This document shows, piece by piece, positions 8,444 through 16,096 of a stretch of DNA of 28,726 nucleotides. The notes beneath the pieces were generated by a model. The model was not told the DNA's origin, ran no database searches, and saw nothing but the letters and a program-made list of their open reading frames with translations. Source of the stretch: G963677915 sp963677915 (GTDB taxonomy: Bacteria; Bacillota; Clostridia; Lachnospirales; Vallitaleaceae); NCBI GenBank assembly GCA_963677915.2, contig CAXXGE010000010.1, positions 1 through 28,726 on the forward strand. Reading direction: 5' to 3'. Both the position numbers and the translations under genes were made by a program. The first letter of the stretch is position 1. Every line of letters starts with the position of its first letter.

Positions 8444-10678
8444 GTGTATTCATTTCTGAATACATCTAAAAGTCAGATTATGAATATTTGGATATTAACA
8501 AGTGAATTGCCACCAAATTACGGGGGTGGTATAGGCACGTATGTTGACTGTGCATCAAAAATGTTTGCACAAAAAGGTCATAAAGTATCAATAATTACAT
8601 TTGATGACACTGAAGATAGTATAGAATATCAGAGCGATAATATTAGGATAGTACGATTTAGACATTTTGAAGGGGAGCAGTATGCGTATCTAGGATACTG
8701 GCCTGCGCTATCTTTACAATTTGCAAATGAAGTTGAAAAATTACTTGAAAATTCAAATGAAATACCTGATATTATCGAAGTTCAAGAATACAATGCTATT
8801 GGTTACTATTTGCAGCAAAGGAAACTACTATATGACAGTGTTTTAAAAAATATTCCTATTGTTGTTCATTTACATACTCCAACATTTGAGCTGAATAAAA
8901 TCAATCAGTTTCCTCGGTATAAATTTCCAAACTATTGGATTAGCCAAATGGAGAAAAATTCAATAATTGCAGCAGATGCAGTAATGTCTCCCAGTTTTTT
9001 TTTGAAAAATGAGATTGAAAATGAACTTGGAGAGAATAGTGTTCCCATTGATGTAATTAGATTACCTTATATGAACTCAAAATTTGAAGAACAACCAGTA
9101 AAAGAATTTAAGAGTAAAACAATTATTTATTTTGGAAGATTTGAGCATAGAAAAGGTGTTTGTGCATTATTAGCAGCTGTTGATAGATTATGGAATCAAG
9201 GATTGGAATTTAAATTGAAAATGATTGGTGGAGATACATATTTTCAACCGCGAAAAGTGATGCTTCGAGAATGGCTAGCCATGAAATATAAAAAATGGCT
9301 AGATGAAGGTCGTTTGATTTTTAAAGATAATATGCATCCGCAAAAGCTTGCTGATGAAATATGGGATGCTGATATTGCATGTATACCCTCTTTATATGAG
9401 AACCATCCTTATGCATGTGTTGAATCCATGTGGAGTAAGACGCCAATGCTTGTTTCAAAAAGAGGTGGTCAAGCCGAAATGGTTGGAAATGATGGAACTT
9501 GTGGCTATGTTTTTGACTGGGAAGTTGAGGGTGATTTTGAGTTTAAAATAAGAAATATACTACAATTATCGAGTGATGAGTTAAAGGAGATGGGAAATAA
9601 TGCCTATAAAAAAATTCATAATATGTGCAATTTAGATACTATTTATTGTCAAAGAATTGCATACTTTGAAAAAGTTATTTTTGAGTATCGGGCAAAGGAA
9701 TATTACCCTTCATTAAATAATAATACTAATTATGAAAAAGAAGAGGAGAAGGACAAGCTTAGTATTATTATCCCATATTACAACCTAGGTAAGTATTTAA
9801 AAGAAACACTAGAAAGTGCTTTGAATGTAGACTATTCTGATGTTGAGATAGTCATTGTTAATGATGGAACAACAGATAAGTTCAGCAAAGGGGTATTAGA
9901 AGACATTAGGGACTTGAAATATGAGAATGTAAAAATAGTAGATATTCCTAACAGTGGTCTTGCCAATGCCAGGAATATTGGTGCTTCAAACTCGTCGGGA
10001 AGATTTATTACTTTTTTGGATGCAGATGATCTTGTGTATTCTGACTTCTATTCTAAGGCTATTCGTGTTCTGAAAAAATACAAAAACGTATCTTTTGTAT
10101 ATAGTTGGTTGTCATATTTTGACGGGGCAGAAGGAGTTTGGCCTACGTTTAATGCTGAATTTCCATATCTACTCGTTGGTAATATGCTTTCAGCATTTGC
10201 AGTTGTTGAAAAGAAGCATTATGAAAAATATGGACAGAATAGAAGTGTTATGGAATATGGTATGGAAGATTATGATGGATGGATTCAAATGTTGGAGAAT
10301 GGTTGTTTGGGCGTCAGTTTACCTGAAGTTTTAGTAAAATATCGAGTTAGGATGGATTCTATGTCCAAATCATTTAATAGGGACAAAGTTTTGTATTTGT
10401 TTGATGTCATGTCTAACGGTCATAAATCCGTATATGAAAAATATGCAGCTGAGATATTCAATCTCATGGTTGCAAATGGTCCAGGATATTTATGGAACAA
10501 TCCAACATTTGAGCACAATAGTGTGGATTATGTTGATAGAAGTGAATGGGTATCAGAAAAAAACATTAATAATGAACAGTATTTAAAGTATGAGTTAAAG
10601 CGTATAATGAACTCAAAATGGGGGCAAAGATTAATTAGGATTTTATTTCGTTATAGAATTAATAAAATTTTTAAGTAG
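8444..10678 (+). CDS. Two-domain glycosyltransferase (GT4 + GT2)
   Basis: A large cytoplasmic enzyme with two catalytic modules, likely adding two successive sugars of the repeat. The GT4 module starts at MNIWILTSELPPNYGGGIGTYV (ATG 8480) and has IYFGRFEHRKGVCALLAAV and the EX7E-type stretch CIPSLYENHPYACVESMW. After a linker near 9740, a GT2 module begins LSIIIPYYNLGKYLKETLES with IVIVNDGTTD and ITFLDADDLVYSD (the DXD site). The start is unclear. An in-frame ATG at 8357 overlaps the wzt stop and another lies at 8369, but the best Shine-Dalgarno (AAAGGA, 8432-8437) serves GTG 8444, and conserved sequence begins at 8480. It is strongly AT-rich like wzm-wzt, so the three probably travelled together. 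The gene ends 67 bases before the insertion sequence. Confidence 0.88.
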   Translation: MYSFLNTSKSQIMNIWILTSELPPNYGGGIGTYVDCASKMFAQKGHKVSIITFDDTEDSIEYQSDNIRIVRFRHFEGEQYAYLGYWPALSLQFANEVEKLLENSNEIPDIIEVQEYNAIGYYLQQRKLLYDSVLKNIPIVVHLHTPTFELNKINQFPRYKFPNYWISQMEKNSIIAADAVMSPSFFLKNEIENELGENSVPIDVIRLPYMNSKFEEQPVKEFKSKTIIYFGRFEHRKGVCALLAAVDRLWNQGLEFKLKMIGGDTYFQPRKVMLREWLAMKYKKWLDEGRLIFKDNMHPQKLADEIWDADIACIPSLYENHPYACVESMWSKTPMLVSKRGGQAEMVGNDGTCGYVFDWEVEGDFEFKIRNILQLSSDELKEMGNNAYKKIHNMCNLDTIYCQRIAYFEKVIFEYRAKEYYPSLNNNTNYEKEEEKDKLSIIIPYYNLGKYLKETLESALNVDYSDVEIVIVNDGTTDKFSKGVLEDIRDLKYENVKIVDIPNSGLANARNIGASNSSGRFITFLDADDLVYSDFYSKAIRVLKKYKNVSFVYSWLSYFDGAEGVWPTFNAEFPYLLVGNMLSAFAVVEKKHYEKYGQNRSVMEYGMEDYDGWIQMLENGCLGVSLPEVLVKYRVRMDSMSKSFNRDKVLYLFDVMSNGHKSVYEKYAAEIFNLMVANGPGYLWNNPTFEHNSVDYVDRSEWVSEKNINNEQYLKYELKRIMNSKWGQRLIRILFRYRINKIFK

Positions 10679-10781
10679 TGTCTGCCGATAAACGCCTTAA
10701 TCCTTGATATCACTGCATATAGAGCGATTTTTTAGTATAATTGTGAACTTTGCAACCGGGTTACACTAAAGGAGGTTGCTC

Positions 10782-12550
10782 ATGTACTACGACTATACGG
10801 TCAAAATCCCTATTGTTCGGGGGAAGATAATTACCAAGAAAAAGGGCGCTGCAACCTATGTTCTTTTTCAATACGGCCAAAAATATAATGCTGAAAAAAA
10901 TATGCCATACCTCAACGTACTATTATTGGAAAGGTTCATGCAGAAGATCCTCATCTGATGTATCCCAATGAGAAGTTTCAGGATTACTTCCCTGAAGTTA
11001 CCCTTCCCGAAGAATTGCCGGATGCTTTTCGAAGTTGCGCTTTGAAAATCGGCTCGTATGCGGTGATTCAAAAGGTTCCACAGGAATATAAGTTGCAAAA
11101 TCTTCTTAGTACATGGTTCCCAAAAGACTGCGGTCTGCTGCTGGATCTCATGGCATACCTGATTGTCGATGAAGAAAATGCCGGTCAGTATTATGCGGAT
11201 TTTGCATTTGGCCATCCGCTGTTTTCAGAAGGTATGAGGATCTACAGTGATTCAAAAGTATGTCGTTTTCTTAAGTCGGTCACCCGGGAACAAATCATTG
11301 GATTCCTGAATGACTGGAACAAAAAACGTGACCATAAACAACGCATTTATATCTCCTACGATTCAACAAACAAGAACTGTCAAGCCGGTGATATTGATAT
11401 CATTGAGTACGGCAAAGCCAAGGATGAAAAAGGTCTGCCGGTTTTTAATCTTGCAATAGCCTTTGATCAAACCAACCGTGTTCCTCTGTTTTATGAGGAA
11501 TATCCAGGCTCAATAACCGATGTCTCCCAGTTTGAGTATATGGTAGACAAGGTGAAAGAGTACAATTATAAATCGGTCGGTTTTATTCTGGACAGAGGAT
11601 ATTTCAGCAAAGCCAATATCAAATACATGGAAGACAATGGTTACTCCTTCATCATCATGGTTAAAGGCCGTAAAAACCTCGTATCTGAGTTGATAACAGC
11701 TAACAGAAATACGTTTGAGACTGATCGTGAGTGTGCTATCCGTTCATACAGAGTATATGGAAAAACAGTTTTAGCTAAGTTGTATGAGGATGATAATACC
11801 CTTCGGTATTTCCATTTATACTTCAACCCTTCCAAACAGGCTGCTGAGAGAGAACAGCTGGAGCAGCTGATTGAAAGACTTGGATTGTATCTGGAAAAGC
11901 ATCTCGGAAAAGATATCACCCTCGGGAACGTATATCATGAATATTTTGAGCTGCGCTATAACAAAAAGCATGTGCTTGTCTCGTACACAGAAAAAAAGGA
12001 TGTCGTTCGGAAAAAGCTAGAGCAATGCGGTTATTTCTGCATTATCACCTCTACTGAGATGACTGCATCACAGGCGCTTATCCATTACAAGGGACGGGAT
12101 ATCTCCGAAAAACTGTTCAGCACGGACAAATCATTTATTGGTTCTAAAAGCAACCGGGTTCAGTCTTCCGAAGCATTGTCAGCAAAGCTGTTTATCGAAT
12201 TCATTGCACTTATTGTCCGCAACAGGATCTACAACCTGTTGAAGGAAACGATGCTTCGTTTAGAGACCAAACCGAATTATATGACGGTGCCGGCGGCGCT
12301 TCGCGAACTGGAAAAAATTGAAATGGTTAGGCGAAGTAATGGCCGTTATCGGCTTGATCACGCAGTAACAAAGCGGCAGAAGGTTATTCTCAGTTCATTC
12401 GGTATGGATGAGAATAGTATTCGTGAAATAGCAGGCGGAATTGGCAATCTATTGTCAAAGAACCAGTCATTGATGACGATTACAGATATCGATATCCAGG
12501 ATGAGGAGGTATACGACTATGGCACGTACGAAATCGACAACTTCGATTGA
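10782..12550 (+). CDS. IS4-superfamily DDE transposase, two frames joined by a probable -1 shift
   Basis: This cuts and joins the element ends. The first frame starts at ATG 10782 (AAAGGAGG upstream) and reads MYYDYTVKIPIVRGKIITKKKGA, then leaves conserved sequence at a run of seven A (10894-10900). Slipping back one base there continues as EKKYAIPQRTIIGKVHAEDPHLMYPNEKF into the long frame that ends at 12550. In the zero frame the run reads A-AAA-AAT, a classic slippery heptamer. The DDE residues are Asp in YISYDSTN, Asp in FILDRGYFS and Glu in HYKGRDISEKLFSTDK. The last fits the Y-x2-R-x3-E-x6-K signature exactly. Loss of one A is the alternative explanation. The 3' end overlaps the small gene that follows. 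Confidence 0.85.
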
Positions 12551-12731
12551 AACTGAAATTGAAAAAATAAATGGTGAACTTGGAAAACTTCAAAAAAAGC
12601 AGGAGGCTCTATCTGACAGGTTGCTGGAACTTCAAAAGCAAAAGCAGGAACACGAGGCTAAACAAGTAATGGAGGCTTTCCGTAAAAGCGGGAAAAGCTT
12701 ACAGGAGCTGATGACATTTTTAGATGTCTGA
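12519..12731 (+). CDS. Small coiled-coil passenger protein of the insertion sequence
   Basis: A 70-residue protein starting at ATG 12519 with GAGGAGGT (12503-12510) 8 bases upstream, a strong site. It overlaps the last 32 bases of the transposase in another frame, so coupled translation is likely. Residues about 10-50 are rich in Glu, Lys, Gln and Leu with heptad spacing (EIEKINGELGKLQKKQ, RLLELQKQKQEHEAK), a helical coiled coil. A compact tail FRKSGKSLQELMTFLDV follows. It has no DNA-binding motif that I can name. A resemblance to small DUF4315-type mobile-element proteins is only impressionistic. It may help the transposase dimerise or regulate it. Confidence 0.7.
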   Translation: MARTKSTTSIETEIEKINGELGKLQKKQEALSDRLLELQKQKQEHEAKQVMEAFRKSGKSLQELMTFLDV

Positions 12732-12814
12732 AGCAAGTTTTTGAGCTTCAGAAAGTTGTTTAGTGTAACTTCTGTGCAAAGTTGAGGATAATAGACGAAA
12801 GCAAGCGGATAAAC

Positions 12815-13807
12815 ATGAAAAATATATTGGTGACCGGTGGTGCCGGATTCATTGGAAGCAACTTCATACGTTACATGCTGGATAAATACAGCGACTGCAA
12901 GATTGTCAACCTGGACCTGCTGACCTATGCAGGGAGGCTGGAAAACCTTGAGGCTTGTGCTGACAACAAGAACTATACATTTGAAAAGGGTGACATCGCA
13001 GATGGGGAATTCGTCAATGACCTTTTTCAAAGATATGCGTTCAACTATGTCGTCAATTTTGCTGCGGAATCCCATGTAGACAACAGCATCAGGAATCCCG
13101 GCATCTTCGTCAGAACGAATGTCATGGGTACACAGGTGCTCCTGGATGCTGCAAAGCTGTCCTGGCAAACCGGAACAGACGAAGAAGGGTATCCGAAGTA
13201 CATGGATGGTGTCAAGTATCTGCAGGTGTCGACAGATGAGGTGTACGGCAGCCTTGGCAGGACGGGGATGTTTACAGAAAGCACGCCGCTTGCTCCGAAC
13301 AGCCCTTATTCAGCCAGCAAAGCGAGTGCCGACCTGATGGTCCGTGCATACGGGGAGACTTACAGGCTTCCCATGAACATCACGAGGTGCTCCAACAACT
13401 ACGGTCCGTTCCAGTTTGAAGAAAAACTGATACCGTTGATGATTACCCATGCAATGAAAGGCGAGAAACTGCCCGTATACGGCGACGGCATGCAGATAAG
13501 GGACTGGCTGCATGTCAGCGACCATTGCCGTGCCATAGATGTGGTGCTGCATAACGGGAAGAATGGGGAAATCTATAATATCGGTGGCAACAATGAGATG
13601 GCAAACATTGATATTGTGAAGCTGATTCTGAAGGAGCTTAGAAAGCCCGACAGCCTGATTGCGTATGTTCAGGACCGGTTGGGGCATGACAGAAGGTATG
13701 CGATCGATAATACAAAAATTACAACTGAACTCGGATGGGCGCCGAAGTACACCTTTGCAGAAGGCATCAAGTCAACGATTTCGTGGTATAGAAATAGAAT
13801 GCTTTGA
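12815..13807 (+). CDS. rmlB: dTDP-glucose 4,6-dehydratase, copy 2
   Basis: A second complete RmlB with all motifs: GGAGFIGS, NFAAESHVDNSI, STDEVYG, PYSASKASAD, RCSNNYGPFQFEEKLIPLM and YAIDNTKI near the end. It is 330 residues. Codon and base use match rmlD, rmlA and rmlC better than copy 1 does. Its short leader (GACGAAAGCAAGCGGATAAA, 12795-12814) resembles the leader of copy 1 (GCGAAAGAAAGCGACTTGA), so both probably descend from an rmlC-rmlB junction. The insertion sequence ends 31 bases upstream, so its native promoter connection is cut. Expression now depends on read-through or on outward transcription from the element. ATG 12815 is preferred to TTG 12782, which begins inside the IS end. 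Confidence 0.95.
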   Translation: MKNILVTGGAGFIGSNFIRYMLDKYSDCKIVNLDLLTYAGRLENLEACADNKNYTFEKGDIADGEFVNDLFQRYAFNYVVNFAAESHVDNSIRNPGIFVRTNVMGTQVLLDAAKLSWQTGTDEEGYPKYMDGVKYLQVSTDEVYGSLGRTGMFTESTPLAPNSPYSASKASADLMVRAYGETYRLPMNITRCSNNYGPFQFEEKLIPLMITHAMKGEKLPVYGDGMQIRDWLHVSDHCRAIDVVLHNGKNGEIYNIGGNNEMANIDIVKLILKELRKPDSLIAYVQDRLGHDRRYAIDNTKITTELGWAPKYTFAEGIKSTISWYRNRML

Positions 13808-13924
13808 GTGAGCCTCGCAATGCCTTGGTGCGTTGCCTCGGAAAGTTGCGTGACACCAGAAAATTCTGACGATGAGATGAAGGAAACTAATGAGTGTTAC
13901 AGTAAAGCTCCGGAAAGCATTTCG

Positions 13925-13933
13925 TGATATAAT
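13925..13933 (+). promoter_or_regulatory. Extended -10 of the lipoprotein pair
   Basis: TGA-TATAAT at 13925-13933 is a full extended -10 (TGn then a consensus hexamer). No convincing -35 is present, which extended -10 promoters can tolerate. It lies 55 bases before the start of the first lipoprotein. Confidence 0.5.
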
Positions 13934-13987
13934 ATAAGTGGTGAAGGTCAATTGAATTCTTAAGGCGTTTTGAGGGGTGATGCAGAG

Positions 13988-15064
13988 ATGTTCAGACACT
14001 TGTCAATACTTCTGATTGCTGCCATTCTGTTGGTGGGATGTGGTGGCGATGTGCCCAAGGAAACAGGAGAGACTGGAACGGATACCAGCGTACAGGAGGA
14101 AGAGGCTTCTGGTACGCCAGAGCCTATAGAGGAAGAAACATCCGAAATACCGGAACTTACAGGTGTAGGGAATACTTCTGGTAACATCAATAGCGGCGGT
14201 TTGGTTGCGATACAGGATGGATGGGTCTACTATGGCGATTGGGCCGACGAGACACTCTATAAGGAGAAGGTGGATGGTGGCGAGAAGACGGCAGTCATCG
14301 ACCAGTATGCACGCAGCATCAACTTGATGGGAGACTGGATTATTTACAGCAACTGGTCGGATAACAAGTCACTCTCTATGGTCAAGACAGACGGCAGCGA
14401 AGGAACCAAGATCCAGTATAAAAATGAGGAAGGTGAATTGCGGTCTCTTTTGTGCGACTACATGACTGTCGCAGACAATTGGATCTATCTGATTGATCTT
14501 CAAAAAGTGGAGGACAAAATATATCGCTTGAGAGCTGACGGATCGGCGTTTACACCTCTGATAGAGGATGCCGCTGACAGTTTCACCTTGGATGGCGAGT
14601 GGATTTTCTACTTGAGCGCAACCGACTCGAATATCTATAGGATGAGGCTCGACGGATCGGATAGGACAAAATTCCTGGACTCAAGCGAGGATATAGAGGA
14701 CGAGGACTACCTTGCAACGGATGGATGGTTCTACTTCTTCCATGGCTCATCATCAAGCGGGTTCAAATTAGAGAAAATCAAAGCGGACGGATCGGAACGT
14801 GTCACCATAGAGAATATGAACCCGGAAGGGATAGGCTATATCCGATCCTTCAATGTATACGGCGAGTGGATTTACTACTATCCGGACGGACTGAGCAGAA
14901 TCAGGACGGATGGCACCGAACAAACCCAGATTTTCGATCCTGAAGGTGACGCATCCATGATCCACATTGCCGGTGATTGGATATACTTCAATGCGGAAGG
15001 TAAAGGATGCAGGATCAAAAAGGACGGCACGGAATTTGAGGAAGCTTTCGTATTGGTCAGATAA
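13988..15064 (+). CDS. DUF5050-like seven-repeat beta-propeller lipoprotein
   Basis: A surface-anchored protein of 358 residues with unknown ligand. The signal peptide MFRHLSILLIAAILLVGC ends in the lipobox LVGC, so Cys18 would be lipidated. A Gly/Glu/Thr-rich linker runs to about residue 60. Seven repeats of about 40 residues follow, each with an aromatic opening (GWVYYGDW, WIIYSNW, WIYLIDL, WIFYLSA, WFYFFHG, WIYYYPD, WIYFNAE) and a closing (I/L)-x-x-(D/K)-G-(S/T) such as RLRADGSAF or RLDGSDRTKF. This is the DUF5050/propeller pattern. I chose ATG 13988 because GAGGGGTG (13972-13979) is 8 bases upstream; a TTG at 13970 would place charged residues before the signal. It is followed after 23 bases by another lipoprotein and is probably co-transcribed with it. 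Confidence 0.85.
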   Translation: MFRHLSILLIAAILLVGCGGDVPKETGETGTDTSVQEEEASGTPEPIEEETSEIPELTGVGNTSGNINSGGLVAIQDGWVYYGDWADETLYKEKVDGGEKTAVIDQYARSINLMGDWIIYSNWSDNKSLSMVKTDGSEGTKIQYKNEEGELRSLLCDYMTVADNWIYLIDLQKVEDKIYRLRADGSAFTPLIEDAADSFTLDGEWIFYLSATDSNIYRMRLDGSDRTKFLDSSEDIEDEDYLATDGWFYFFHGSSSSGFKLEKIKADGSERVTIENMNPEGIGYIRSFNVYGEWIYYYPDGLSRIRTDGTEQTQIFDPEGDASMIHIAGDWIYFNAEGKGCRIKKDGTEFEEAFVLVR

Positions 15065-15087
15065 AGGATAACGAAGGAGGGAACAAT

Positions 15088-15960
15088 GTGAAACTATGGA
15101 TTATTGTACTCTTGTCGCTGCTTCTGATTACGGCTTGCGGCAAGCCCAAGGAAGAAGAAACCGATTCGATGACAATCCAAACGGAAGAAGGCCACGAGGT
15201 CAAGGTTGCCAAGGATACGGAGGGCAGTCTTTCAGTTCCTGATAATTTTCCCGAGGATGTTGTACCTGTCTACGGCGGTGCCCGTATCATAACATCAACC
15301 ACAGATAATGAAGGCACGTCCCATATCATCGCAATAAGCGAGGATTCCATGGAGGAAGTTATCGAATTCTACAACAAGGCCCTTGCCGGCGGAGAGGATC
15401 TGGTGGAAAGCAAAACGCAGGACACCTATATGATCATGGGCATGCTGGAGGGATACAACTACGTGGTAACGGTAGCCGATGCTGATGAGGCAAGCGACGA
15501 GTATGAAGGCTACGAGAGCATGTTTACCTTGACAGTCATGGCCGAGGAGGGACAGCCGGACCAGACAGAGCCGGATGAGACAGCTATGGAATCGGAGGAG
15601 CCTGAAGAAGTGGACATTGCCGTATCCAGCGGTCTTTCCTGGCCCGACAACTACCCGGAACATGCCATCCCGGCATACAAGGACGGCGATCCGCAGGTGA
15701 CAGTGGTGATGGATATGGGAGAAGCCAAAATGGTGGCTTTTGTGACCAAGGATGAATTGGAAGAGGTTATTGCGTTCTATGAGTCCGCCCTGGAAAACGC
15801 AGAGAATCTCACAAGCATGACAGTGCCGGAGGGCGCCTCGTTTGCAGGTGCTGCTGAAGGTGTGTCCTTCCAGATCGGCATTTTCAAGAACGAGGACATG
15901 GACACGTATCCCGGATATGCAACCGGCGTGACGATGAACTACGCAGACATAGCAGAATGA
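15088..15960 (+). CDS. Lipoprotein with two tandem homologous domains, function unknown
   Basis: A 290-residue exported protein. MKLWIIVLLSLLLITAC is a signal with lipobox ITAC (Cys17). It has two copies of a domain of roughly 90 residues. The first opens VPDNFPEDVVPVYGGARI and the second WPDNYPEHAIPAYKDGDP. Both continue with a strand, a helix (SMEEVIEFYNKALAGGEDL and ELEEVIAFYESALENAENL) and a second strand set (GYNYVVTVADAD, GVSFQIGIFKNED). An acidic linker (about residues 150-180) joins them. The start GTG 15088 is fixed by AAGGAGG at 15074-15080, 7 bases upstream; no ATG is available. The fold resembles small alpha/beta domains of secreted Firmicutes proteins, but I do not recognise a named family. 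Confidence 0.8.
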   Translation: MKLWIIVLLSLLLITACGKPKEEETDSMTIQTEEGHEVKVAKDTEGSLSVPDNFPEDVVPVYGGARIITSTTDNEGTSHIIAISEDSMEEVIEFYNKALAGGEDLVESKTQDTYMIMGMLEGYNYVVTVADADEASDEYEGYESMFTLTVMAEEGQPDQTEPDETAMESEEPEEVDIAVSSGLSWPDNYPEHAIPAYKDGDPQVTVVMDMGEAKMVAFVTKDELEEVIAFYESALENAENLTSMTVPEGASFAGAAEGVSFQIGIFKNEDMDTYPGYATGVTMNYADIAE

Positions 15961-15970
15961 ATTAATTTTT

Positions 15971-16016
15971 AACTCTTCACACAAGGAAAATACAAGCCGG
16001 TGAAGAGTTATTTTTT
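15971..16016 (+). terminator. Rho-independent terminator after the lipoprotein pair
   Basis: AACTCTTCAC (15971-15980) pairs perfectly with GTGAAGAGTT (16000-16009) around a 19-base loop and is followed by ATTTTTT. It lies 10 bases after the second lipoprotein stop. A T-run before the left arm could also let it act on the other strand. Confidence 0.85.
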
Positions 16017-16033
16017 ACAACCAAAAGGTAAGG

Positions 16034-16062
16034 TTGACACGATGATATGTAAATCATATAAT
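16034..16062 (+). promoter_or_regulatory. Perfect-consensus sigma-A promoter
   Basis: TTGACA (16034-16039), 17 bases, TATAAT (16057-16062): an exact match to the vegetative consensus. The spacer and -10 hold an imperfect inverted repeat, ATATG-TAAAT-CATAT (16046-16060), that could bind a regulator. A perfect promoter usually needs a repressor, and the gene it drives has an N-terminal HTH, so autoregulation is possible. Confidence 0.8.
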
Positions 16063-16096
16063 CAATTCATAGGCAACAGAAAGGAAATTGCATATT

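Larger units (their letters stand above)
10746..12783 (+). mobile_element. Complete IS4-superfamily (IS1634-like) insertion sequence
   Basis: The ends are 25-bp imperfect inverted repeats at 10746-10770 and 12759-12783. The outer 9 bases (AACTTTGCA) and the inner 11 (GTTACACTAAA) match perfectly, with five mismatched bases between. The element is 2038 bp and carries a transposase in two frames plus a small coiled-coil gene. It sits between the two-domain glycosyltransferase and the second rmlB, 31 bases before that start. A clean target duplication is not visible. ATAAT occurs at 10737-10741 and 12788-12792, but only if the ends are moved out by 4 bases. Family placement rests on the YREK motif in the transposase. 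Confidence 0.85.

Noticed and set aside
10737..12792. ATAAT on both sides of the IS as a target duplication
   Set aside because: It needs the element ends to extend 4 bases beyond the clear inverted repeats, and those bases do not match; five AT bases can match by chance.
13808..13900. A terminator after the second rmlB
   Set aside because: Weak imperfect pairing around GCAATGCC/GGTGCGTTGC without a T-run; I see nothing convincing in 13808-13920.
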